Below are positions 24,286 through 31,618 of a DNA stretch of 39,633 nt, one piece after another (positions within the stretch are counted from its first letter, which is position 1; every line of letters starts with the position of its first letter). The DNA lies in NCBI GenBank assembly GCA_900318265.1, contig ONKA01000002.1, positions 39,185 to 78,817 of the forward strand, given 5' to 3'. Under the pieces are notes generated by a model. The model saw only the letters and a list, made by a program, of their open reading frames with translations, made no database searches and was not told where the DNA came from. Position numbers and translations under genes: made by a program. This DNA comes from an uncultured Bacteroidales bacterium (GTDB taxonomy: Bacteria > Bacteroidota > Bacteroidia > Bacteroidales > F082).

Positions 24286-25509
24286 ATGTCGGGCCCAAAA
24301 TTCATAGCAGACCGAATTTTTTCGCTTTCGAAGGAAAATCTTTCTTCGACGGTAATGCGTTTGGCTGTCGCGAGTGTGGCTTTGGCCATCGTTGTGATGC
24401 TCATTGCATGGGCGGTCGTGGTGGGTTTCAAGAACCAGATCCGCGATAAGGTCATTGGTTTCGTAGCGCCGATTCATGTGCAGGCTTTGGACAAGAACGA
24501 GTCGGTGGAGGAGACTCCTTTTGTATTGGATTCATTGTTAATCAGTAGATTGAGTACCGTTGAGGGCATCAGCCATTACCAACAAGTGGCCAACAAGGCG
24601 GGTATGATCAAGACCGACGACGAGATTCAGGGTGTGGTTTTGAAAGGTGTGGATGAGAACTACGACTGGACGTATTTCGACAGCTATCTCCTTGAGGGAA
24701 AGACACCGAAATACACCGCCGGCGAACGCTCAACCGAGGTGCTGGTCTCCAAGGCAATTGCCGACAAGATGTTGCTCAATGTGGGCGACGATGTCCGTGT
24801 GTGGTTCATCGACAAGGACATGCAGGCGAGAGGCAGGAAGTTTTCAGTTTCAGGCATCTTTGAGACTGGACTCGCTGAGTTTGATGCGCGTTATGTCTTC
24901 GCCGACCTCAACCAAATCCGGAAGTTGAATGGTTGGGAGGACGATGAGGCAGGACTGCTGGAGATTGCTCTGAAAAATGGTGCTGATGTCGACCAAGTCA
25001 ACGAAAAGCTTTACTATGCCTTGCCTTCAGAATTGGCTTCCTATACTGCCCGCGAGAGCAACCCACAAATCTTCGACTGGCTCGATTTGCTTGACACCAA
25101 CGTTTGGCTCATCATGGCCTTGATGCTGCTTGTGGCAGGCATCACGGTCATCAGCATGTTGTTGATTATCATCATCGAACGCACTTCCACCATAGGCTTG
25201 TTGAAGGCCATGGGGGCGAGCAACAAGTTTGTCCGTGAGGTGTTCTTGCGCCGCTCGCTGCGCATCCTACTCATAGGCATGCTCATAGGCAATGTCATTG
25301 GGTTGGGATTCTGTTTCTTGCAGCAATACACTGGGTTTATCAAGCTGGATGCAGCCACCTATTATCTCTCTGCTGTACCTATTGAGTTGCATCTCAGCAC
25401 TGTGGTTTTCATCAATTTGGGTACATTCCTGCTCTGGGTGCTGATGCTTTTGATTCCGACTTCGGTCATCAACCGCATCAGTCCCACAAAGTCGATTCGA
25501 TTTGAATAA
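24286..25509 (+). CDS. LolC/LolE-type ABC transporter permease (FtsX/MacB family)
   Basis: The ATG at 24286 gives 407 residues and removes an unlikely Trp/Phe-rich extension. N-terminal FIADRIFSLSKENLSS and a first transmembrane segment (about 26-50, LAVASVALAIVVMLIAWAVV) are followed by a periplasmic domain (about 55-270) and three C-terminal transmembrane segments, with the FtsX-family coupling stretch ERTSTIGLLKAMGAS. This is the layout of LolC/LolE, which extract lipoproteins from the inner membrane. An ATPase very like LolD is encoded 3.4 kb away on the other strand and is the natural partner. The stop is followed by a weak A/T hairpin (25514-25529). Confidence 0.87.
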   Translation: MSGPKFIADRIFSLSKENLSSTVMRLAVASVALAIVVMLIAWAVVVGFKNQIRDKVIGFVAPIHVQALDKNESVEETPFVLDSLLISRLSTVEGISHYQQVANKAGMIKTDDEIQGVVLKGVDENYDWTYFDSYLLEGKTPKYTAGERSTEVLVSKAIADKMLLNVGDDVRVWFIDKDMQARGRKFSVSGIFETGLAEFDARYVFADLNQIRKLNGWEDDEAGLLEIALKNGADVDQVNEKLYYALPSELASYTARESNPQIFDWLDLLDTNVWLIMALMLLVAGITVISMLLIIIIERTSTIGLLKAMGASNKFVREVFLRRSLRILLIGMLIGNVIGLGFCFLQQYTGFIKLDAATYYLSAVPIELHLSTVVFINLGTFLLWVLMLLIPTSVINRISPTKSIRFE

Positions 25510-25526
25510 GCGAAAAAAACGTGTTT

Positions 25527-25560
25527 TTTGCTTGGCGTTCCAATAATTTGCCTATCTTAG
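25527..25560 (+). promoter_or_regulatory. Candidate promoter upstream of the unknown gene-nth pair
   Basis: TTTG at 25527-25530 and TATCTTAG at 25553-25560 (one mismatch to TAnnTTTG) are 22 nt apart, with the ATG at 25580. The fit is imperfect. Confidence 0.4.
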
Positions 25561-25579
25561 CGGCCGAATCAACTAAGCT

Positions 25580-26029
25580 ATGAAAGACTTTACCATTGTG
25601 CCGCTGAAAGGCTACGGCGAGATACCTTTCGGAATGACCCTTGACGATACCGTCAAACTGTTGAACATGCCTGACTTCTATGAGGAGTTGAGCGACATGG
25701 AAGAGACGGGCAACCGCTCCATCTATTACGAATACGATGCCATCCAGACGAACATCTATTTTGAAGGCGTCACCAAGTCGGTGGTGGCCTGCTTCGAAAC
25801 CGAAAACGAGGCGGCTACTTTGTACGGTAAGAAGGTGTTTGACCTCAAAAAGGATGAAGTCGTCAAGTTGATGAAAGACAACGGCTTCAAGGAGATGGAG
25901 GAAGAGACCGAAGACGGCGAACTGCGTGTTTCCTTCGAGGATGCCATGATCGACTTCTTCTTTGAGGGCGACAAAATCAGCGCTGTGAGCTGGGGCGTGC
26001 TTGTCGACGAACAAGGAGACATCATTTGA
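25580..26029 (+). CDS. Conserved-looking cytoplasmic protein of unknown function
   Basis: The product has 149 residues with no signal peptide or membrane segment; it is acidic, especially at the C-terminus. I do not recognise the family. The sequence opens VPLKGYGEIPFGMTLDDTVKLL, the kind of GxIPFGMS/T motif seen in small SMI1-like or immunity-type proteins, then alternates predicted strands and helices, with an internal echo (YFEGVTKSVVACFETE and FFEGDKISAVSWGV) suggesting two related halves. Its stop overlaps the ATG of nth (TGATG), so the two are translationally coupled. A role linked to DNA repair is possible only by association. Confidence 0.75.
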   Translation: MKDFTIVPLKGYGEIPFGMTLDDTVKLLNMPDFYEELSDMEETGNRSIYYEYDAIQTNIYFEGVTKSVVACFETENEAATLYGKKVFDLKKDEVVKLMKDNGFKEMEEETEDGELRVSFEDAMIDFFFEGDKISAVSWGVLVDEQGDII

Positions 26030-26682
26030 TGAAAACCAAGATCCAACAGAAATACGACGCTTTTGTAAGCTATTTCGAGGAACACATGCCAGTGGCTGAA
26101 ACGGAGTTGGAATACAAAGACCCGTATCAGTTGCTTGTTGCTGTTATCCTCTCGGCGCAGTGTACCGACAAGCGCGTCAACATGACCACACCTGCCTTGT
26201 TTCAGCGTTTCCCAACGGCTCAAGACATGGCGGATTCTACGGTGGAAGAGATTTACACCTATATCAAAAGCATTTCTTATCCCAACAACAAGGCCAAGAA
26301 CCTGTTGGGCATGGCTCAGACTTTGGTGCGCGACTTCAAGGGCATCGTCCCCAACAATCTAGAAGACATGCAGAAACTGCCTGGTGTGGGCCGCAAGACT
26401 GCCAATGTGATGATGGCCGTGGCCTTCGACAAGCCTGCTATGCCGGTCGACACGCATGTGTTTCGTGTCTCGAACCGCATCGGCTTGACCAAAAACTCGA
26501 AGAATGTACTGGAAACCGAAAAGACCTTGGTAGCCCATCTGCCTCAAGAGGTGATTTCGAAGGCGCATCATTGGCTTATATTACATGGACGCTATGTTTG
26601 TATGGCAAGAAAGCCGAAATGCCAGGAGTGCGGCATCACGGCTTTCTGCGACTATTACCAAAAGAAACAAAGAGAGGTTTAA
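26029..26682 (+). CDS. nth: Endonuclease III (DNA glycosylase/AP lyase)
   Basis: The product has 217 residues, normal for the family, and removes oxidised pyrimidines in base excision repair. The helix-hairpin-helix LPGVGRKTANV carries the catalytic Lys123, and VDTHVFRVSNRIGL carries Asp141, the same 18-residue spacing as in E. coli. The [4Fe-4S] cysteines are spaced C-x6-C-x2-C-x5-C near the C-terminus. I chose the ATG at 26029, which overlaps the preceding stop, over the TTG at 26026. The stop codon overlaps the stop of the convergent TPR gene within TTAA. Confidence 0.96.
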   Translation: MKTKIQQKYDAFVSYFEEHMPVAETELEYKDPYQLLVAVILSAQCTDKRVNMTTPALFQRFPTAQDMADSTVEEIYTYIKSISYPNNKAKNLLGMAQTLVRDFKGIVPNNLEDMQKLPGVGRKTANVMMAVAFDKPAMPVDTHVFRVSNRIGLTKNSKNVLETEKTLVAHLPQEVISKAHHWLILHGRYVCMARKPKCQECGITAFCDYYQKKQREV

Positions 26683-28811
26683 TTGCTTCGTGAAACCTCC
26701 AGTTTCCCGATTTCCACTTCGTTGTTCTCGGAGATGATTTCAATCCAGGTGTTGTCTTCGCTGAACCACTTGTATTGCGAGCCGATGCGGAAGATGAAGG
26801 TCTTTTCCTCTTCAGTGGCTGCGATGGGTAGCACGAAGCCGCCGTTCTTGCCACCGGCACCGCCGAAGGAGACAATCATCGGGAAGGTCTTCTCAGGATG
26901 CGGGTTACGCACCTTGATGATGATGTAGTTGGAACGGCGCACGGCCACATCAATCTTGTTGAATTCAAAGCGCTTGGCTTCGCCAGCGGCCAACAGCATG
27001 GGCTCGCTGTTCAGCTCATACAGTTTGTTCTGCTCGATGATCTCGCTGATGCGGGCAATCATCTCGGTGGGGTAGGTCTCCAAACCAAGTTCCTCTGCCT
27101 TGGTGTAAGCCTCGATGGCTTTGTCGAAGGTGTTGGTCTTGAAGTTGGCGTCGCCTTCCTTGACGAACTTCTCGTATTGGCTGCGCAAGGCGGCGATACG
27201 GTCGCTTTCCGACTTCTGGGCAATGGCCAATTGTGCCGTGGCCGTCGGGTCTTCAGGCTTGTATGCCAAGGCTGTCTGATATTGAGCAATGGCTTCGGCG
27301 AAGTTCTCTGCGGTCATGGCGCTGTTGCCAGCACTCATGGCCTTGTTGTAGTTGGCTTCCAACTCAGCTGCCATCTGGGCAAAGATGCCATCGATTTCCT
27401 GGATCTTGGCGGTGGCGGCTGCGTTACCCTCATCGAAAGCCACTACTTCTTGGTATTTCACCTTGGCGTTGGCATATTCCTGTTGGTTGAACAAAGCGTC
27501 GGCAGCATCGAGCATGGTCTTGATGGTGGCTTGACGTTCAGCCTCGGCAGCTGCCAGTGCGGCCTGTCGGGCGGCTTCCTCTTCGGCGGCGATACGCGCG
27601 GCCTCGGCTTCGGCAGCCAGACGTGCGGCTTCTTGTTCTGCAGCGATACGTGCAGCCTCTTCTGCAGCTAAGCGTGCAGCTTCCTGCTCGGCGGCAATAC
27701 GAGCTGCTTCTTGCTCTGCGGCGATACGAGCAGCTTCAGCCTCTGCAGCCAACCTTGCGGCCTCTTGCTCTGCGGCAATACGTGCGGCCTCGGCTTCAGC
27801 AGCCAAGCGTGCTGCTTCGGCCTCAGCAGCCAAGCGTGCTGCTTCCTGCTCAGCGGCAATTCTTGCAGCCTCTTCTGCATCCTGTTCGGCAATGAGCTGG
27901 TCGAGGCGACCGATCATGTCCGTTGCGTAGGCGTCGCCCGCGACGACGGCAAGGGCACTCTGATACTGTGCCTTGGCTTCTCTGTAAGCTTTGTTTTCGT
28001 ATAGTTGGTCGGCAGCGGCAATGATGCCGTTGTATTGGTCGGTCACGCCCTTGGCTGCTTGGTATTCGTTGCGTTTGTTGTTGGCTTCTATGTCGTTGGG
28101 GAAGAGTTCAAGGGCTTGGTTAAGTTTGTCAATGGCGGCTTCGTAGTTCTTGCGCAGCCCGAACTGACGGGCATCTTCCATCAGTTTGTCGAAACGGGCG
28201 ACTTTCTCGTTGTAGAGTTGTTTCTTCTGTCGGGCCTCGGCTAGTTTCTCCTTGGGCAATTTGTCCTTGGGGAAGATCTCGCTTGCCGTTTCAAACTGCA
28301 CGATGGCGGCATCGAAGTTGTCTTCGGCCAGCAGGCTCTCGCCTTGGCTCATGGCGGTGTCGAAGGCATCCTGTTTGTCTTGGCGCTCCTTGAGGATGGC
28401 GCGGACGGCATCGGCCTGACCACCAACATATTTGTCCTCGGGGAAGACCTTTAAGGCTTGCTCGTATTCGGCAAGGGCTTCCTCGTATTTCTGTTGGCCA
28501 TAGTATTGGTCACCGGCATCCAGATGGGCATAGAACACTTCCTGACGGGCACCGTCTTCCTGGATTTTCTTCACGGTCTCGGTCAGCTTTTGCTTGGCGG
28601 TGGGGTCGTTGGCCTTTTGTTTCAATGCCATCTCATAGTAGGTTTTGGCACTGATGAAGTCCTTGGCGTTGTATTTCTCATTGCCTTTCCTCATCAACGA
28701 CTCGTATGATTCGGCGTTTTGGGCTTGGACCACATTGGCACTAAATAGGAGAACTGCACCAAACAATACTGTGAATATGTATTTTTTTTGCATAGAACTC
28801 ATTTTTATCAT
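26679..28811 (-). CDS. Exported TPR protein with Ala/Glu-rich repeat array
   Basis: The product has 710 residues. A signal peptide (MQKKYIFTVLFGAVLLFSANVVQA, with Met1, Met4 and Met7 as possible starts) precedes TPR-like helical repeats (about 30-300: GNEKYNAKDFISAKTYYEMAL, YEEALAEYEQAL, YEAAIDKLNQAL). Then comes a charged helical array of about twelve EAARxAAEx nonapeptides (about 310-425), further TPR units (about 430-600), and a predicted beta-sandwich of about 110 residues at the C-terminus. The array probably forms a long rigid helix, as in TolA. A periplasmic scaffold role is a guess from the architecture. The gene follows lolD by 71 nt on the same strand without a visible promoter. Confidence 0.8.
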   Translation of the reverse strand: MIKMSSMQKKYIFTVLFGAVLLFSANVVQAQNAESYESLMRKGNEKYNAKDFISAKTYYEMALKQKANDPTAKQKLTETVKKIQEDGARQEVFYAHLDAGDQYYGQQKYEEALAEYEQALKVFPEDKYVGGQADAVRAILKERQDKQDAFDTAMSQGESLLAEDNFDAAIVQFETASEIFPKDKLPKEKLAEARQKKQLYNEKVARFDKLMEDARQFGLRKNYEAAIDKLNQALELFPNDIEANNKRNEYQAAKGVTDQYNGIIAAADQLYENKAYREAKAQYQSALAVVAGDAYATDMIGRLDQLIAEQDAEEAARIAAEQEAARLAAEAEAARLAAEAEAARIAAEQEAARLAAEAEAARIAAEQEAARIAAEQEAARLAAEEAARIAAEQEAARLAAEAEAARIAAEEEAARQAALAAAEAERQATIKTMLDAADALFNQQEYANAKVKYQEVVAFDEGNAAATAKIQEIDGIFAQMAAELEANYNKAMSAGNSAMTAENFAEAIAQYQTALAYKPEDPTATAQLAIAQKSESDRIAALRSQYEKFVKEGDANFKTNTFDKAIEAYTKAEELGLETYPTEMIARISEIIEQNKLYELNSEPMLLAAGEAKRFEFNKIDVAVRRSNYIIIKVRNPHPEKTFPMIVSFGGAGGKNGGFVLPIAATEEEKTFIFRIGSQYKWFSEDNTWIEIISENNEVEIGKLEVSRSN
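27537..27890 (-). repeat. Degenerate 27-bp repeat array encoding EAARxAAEx units
   Basis: About twelve tandem copies of a 27-bp unit, diverged at synonymous positions, encode EAAR(I/L)AAE(A/Q). One unit lacks a codon (EAARLAAE followed directly by EAAR), which shifts the helical register once. The array lies between the two TPR regions of the gene at 26679-28811. Confidence 0.85.
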
Positions 28812-28882
28812 TTCCTAACGCACAACTTGTATTAATATTGTGTCTCCTTGAATCGATTTAACTTCCAACTCTAAACTCTAAA

Positions 28883-29530
28883 CTAAATCCTACCGTCTTT
28901 GATAGTAATAGTGCGATCCGACATGGCAGCCAATGTCGGGTTGTGTGTGACGATGACGAAGGTCTGGTTCATCTCGTCGCGGAGGCGGAAGAAGAGCTTG
29001 TGCAGTTCTTCAGCCGATTTGGAGTCGAGGTTGCCCGAAGGCTCGTCGGCCAGCACCACTGCAGGTTGGTTGATGAGAGCACGCGCCACAGCGATACGCT
29101 GTTGTTCACCGCCCGAAAGCTCGGAAGGCTTGTGGGTCTTCCTGTCGGTAAGGTTCAGGTATTCAAGCAGTCTCTCAGCTCTTTCGATGGCTTCTTTCTT
29201 GCCCATGCCGCCTATGTAGGCTGGAATGCAGATGTTCTCAATGGCAGTAAACTCAGGCAAGAGATGGTGGAATTGGAATACGAAACCAATCTTTTGGTTG
29301 CGGAAAGCAGCCAATTGTGTGTCGTTCAGCTTGCCCACTTCAGTGCCGTCGATGATGAGTTGTCCACGGTCGGCCTTGTCCAAGGTACCGATGATGTGGA
29401 GTAGGGTGGACTTGCCCGCACCCGAAGCTCCGACGATGCTCACGATTTCCTTCTTGTTGATGTGGAGGTCGATGCCTTTGAGCACTTCGAGGTTGCCGTA
29501 GGATTTATGGATGCCTGTCGCTTGAATCAT
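28883..29530 (-). CDS. lolD: Lipoprotein-releasing ABC transporter ATPase, LolD-like
   Basis: The product has 215 residues, with all ABC ATPase motifs: Walker [10 protein letters not shown] (34-42), Q-loop [10 protein letters not shown], signature LSGGEQQR, Walker [13 protein letters not shown] and the H-loop VTHN. The sequence around [13 protein letters not shown] is characteristic of LolD, which energises release of lipoproteins from the inner membrane. The likely permease partner is the LolC/E-type protein encoded at 24286-25509. A - strand -7 element (TAATTTTG, 29557-29550) lies 20 nt upstream. Confidence 0.9.
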   Translation of the reverse strand: MIQATGIHKSYGNLEVLKGIDLHINKKEIVSIVGASGAGKSTLLHIIGTLDKADRGQLIIDGTEVGKLNDTQLAAFRNQKIGFVFQFHHLLPEFTAIENICIPAYIGGMGKKEAIERAERLLEYLNLTDRKTHKPSELSGGEQQRIAVARALINQPAVVLADEPSGNLDSKSAEELHKLFFRLRDEMNQTFVIVTHNPTLAAMSDRTITIKDGRI

Positions 29531-29549
29531 ACCTTGTTGTTTTAGGCCG

Positions 29550-29578
29550 CAAAATTACGAAAAATATGTGTATCTTTG
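29550..29578. promoter_or_regulatory. Divergent -7 elements for lolD (-) and uvrB (+)
   Basis: TAATTTTG on the - strand (29557-29550) and TATCTTTG on the + strand (29571-29578) are both exact TAnnTTTG matches, 13 nt apart. The -33 regions are poor on both sides. The + strand element places the uvrB transcript start after any ATG at 29568, which decides the uvrB start codon. Confidence 0.6.
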
Positions 29579-29603
29579 CAGACTTTGCAAAACGATATCG
29601 ATT

Positions 29604-31616
29604 GTGGATTTCAAATTAGTTTCTGATTTTCAGCCTACTGGTGACCAGCCCGAAGCCATCAAGCAGTTGGTGGACGGATTGAAACGTGGTGACCATGCCC
29701 AAACGTTGCTCGGGGTGACAGGTTCGGGCAAGACTTTCACCATCGCCAATGTGTTGGCGCAGGTGAATCGTCCCGCCTTAGTGTTGAGCCATAACAAGAC
29801 TCTAGCTGCACAGCTTTATGGTGAGTTCAAGCAGTTTTTTCCTGAGAACGCGGTGAATTATTTCGTCTCTTATTACGACTATTATCAGCCTGAAGCCTTC
29901 ATTCCTGCCACCAATACCTATATTGAAAAGGACTTGGCCATCAACATGGACATCGACAAGATGCGTTTGGCGACGACTTCGGCTTTGCTTTCGGGTCGGC
30001 GCGATATCATTGTTGTTTCTTCGGTGTCGTGCCTTTATGGTATTGGCAATCCAGATGACTTCGGCAAGAACATCATCTATCTGGAGCGTGGCATGAAAAT
30101 CAGCCGCGATGAGGTGGCCAAGGCCTTGGTGGGCGCTTTGTATGTGCGCAACGAGATAGAATTCACGCAAGGCAAGTTCCGGGTGAAAGGGGAAACGATG
30201 GACGTGTTTCCTGCCTACGCCGACTATGCCTATCGCATCGTGTTTTGGGATGACGAAATCGACAGCCTGGAGATGCTTAATCCTGTGACGGGTAGGAAGA
30301 TGGAAGAACTCTCTGAGCTGACCATCTTTCCCGCCAACATCTTTGTCACTTCGCAATCCAAGTTGAACTCTGCTGTGGCGGAGATTCAAGATGATATGTT
30401 CAAGCAGGCGGAATATTTTCGTGAGATTGGGAAAAACCTGGAAGCCAAGCGCTTGGAAGATCGTGTGAACTACGATATTGAGATGATGAAGGAGCTGGGC
30501 TATTGCTCAGGCATAGAGAACTATTCACGTTATTTCGACGGACGTAGCCCAGGGACGAGGCCTTTCTGCCTGCTCGACTATTTCCCTGACGATTTCATCA
30601 CGATCATCGATGAAAGCCATGTCACTATTCCACAAATCCGTGGCATGCATGGCGGCGACCGCTCACGCAAGCAGACCTTGGTGGAATACGGCTTCCGCTT
30701 GCCCTCAGCCTTGGACAACCGTCCCTTGCAGTTCGATGAGTTTGAGGCACTTACAGGGCAAACCATCTACGTCAGCGCCACGCCTGCCGACTTCGAGTTG
30801 CAGCAGAGTGAAGGCGTGTATGTCGAGCAACTGATTCGTCCTACGGGCCTGCTCGACCCCGTGATTGAGGTTCGGCCTAGCCTGAATCAAGTCGATGACC
30901 TCATTGATGAGATCCATAAGGTGACAGAGAAAAACCAGCGTGTATTGGTCACCACTTTGACGAAGCGCATGGCAGAGGAGTTGAATACCTATCTCAATGG
31001 TTTGAAGATCAAGACACGCTATATCCATTCCGATGTGGACACCATGGAGCGTGTGGAGATTTTGCAGGGCTTGCGAATGGGTGACTTCGATGTGTTGGTC
31101 GGCGTGAACCTCTTGCGCGAAGGTTTGGATTTGCCTGAAGTGAGCCTTGTTGCTATCCTTGATGCCGACAAAGAGGGCTTCCTTCGTTCGGAGCGTTCCT
31201 TGGTGCAGACGGCAGGCCGTGCCGCCCGTAACGCCGAGAGCAAGGTCATCATGTATGCTGACACGATTACTGATTCCATGCGTAAAACCATTGACGAGAC
31301 GGCTCGCCGTCGCGCCAAGCAAATGGCCTACAACGAAGCCCATGGCATTGTGCCGAAGACCATCGTAAAGGCTATCGACAACTCACTGGGCACCTTGAAA
31401 GGACAGCCTGCACCAGTGTCTTATTCGCAGTCGGGTGATGCAACGATGGCTGCCGAAGACCAAGCCATTTATATGTCGAGGGAGCAACTCCAGAGAGCCA
31501 TCCAACAGGCCAAGAAAAATATGGAGAAAGCTGTCAAAGAAATGGATTTCCTGGCAGCAGCCAAGTTCAGGGATGAAATGCTCCAGTTGCAGATTGAGAT
31601 TGAGAAGATGCAATAA
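29604..31616 (+). CDS. uvrB: Excinuclease ABC subunit B
   Basis: A GTG start at 29604 gives 670 residues beginning M(V)DFKLVSDFQPTGDQP, the normal UvrB N-terminus; the longer frame from 29568 starts inside the -7 promoter element. UvrB is the damage-verifying helicase of nucleotide excision repair. Visible parts: Walker A GVTGSGKT (about 38-44), the Tyr-rich beta-hairpin YYDYYQPEAFIP (about 90-101), helicase motifs including IIDESHVT, GVNLLREGLDLPEVSLVAILDADKEG and QTAGRAARN, and the C-terminal UVR motif that contacts UvrC. recQ follows 2 nt after the stop, forming a repair operon. Confidence 0.98.
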   Translation: MDFKLVSDFQPTGDQPEAIKQLVDGLKRGDHAQTLLGVTGSGKTFTIANVLAQVNRPALVLSHNKTLAAQLYGEFKQFFPENAVNYFVSYYDYYQPEAFIPATNTYIEKDLAINMDIDKMRLATTSALLSGRRDIIVVSSVSCLYGIGNPDDFGKNIIYLERGMKISRDEVAKALVGALYVRNEIEFTQGKFRVKGETMDVFPAYADYAYRIVFWDDEIDSLEMLNPVTGRKMEELSELTIFPANIFVTSQSKLNSAVAEIQDDMFKQAEYFREIGKNLEAKRLEDRVNYDIEMMKELGYCSGIENYSRYFDGRSPGTRPFCLLDYFPDDFITIIDESHVTIPQIRGMHGGDRSRKQTLVEYGFRLPSALDNRPLQFDEFEALTGQTIYVSATPADFELQQSEGVYVEQLIRPTGLLDPVIEVRPSLNQVDDLIDEIHKVTEKNQRVLVTTLTKRMAEELNTYLNGLKIKTRYIHSDVDTMERVEILQGLRMGDFDVLVGVNLLREGLDLPEVSLVAILDADKEGFLRSERSLVQTAGRAARNAESKVIMYADTITDSMRKTIDETARRRAKQMAYNEAHGIVPKTIVKAIDNSLGTLKGQPAPVSYSQSGDATMAAEDQAIYMSREQLQRAIQQAKKNMEKAVKEMDFLAAAKFRDEMLQLQIEIEKMQ

Positions 31617-31618
31617 CC

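Noticed and set aside
25514-25529. A/T hairpin after the LolC/E-type gene as a strong terminator
   Set aside because: The stem is almost all A-T with a two-base loop; at best a weak terminator, and its T run overlaps the candidate -33 element of the next gene.
26898-27671. 257-codon + strand frame rich in Gly, Leu and Phe
   Set aside because: It is antisense to the TPR/Ala-rich protein; the apparent hydrophobic repeats are the reverse of the EAARxAAE codons.
27537-27890. Possible CRISPR array because of regular short repeats
   Set aside because: The repeats are 27 bp, contiguous without spacers and diverged synonymously, and they keep an open reading frame; they encode a helical protein repeat.
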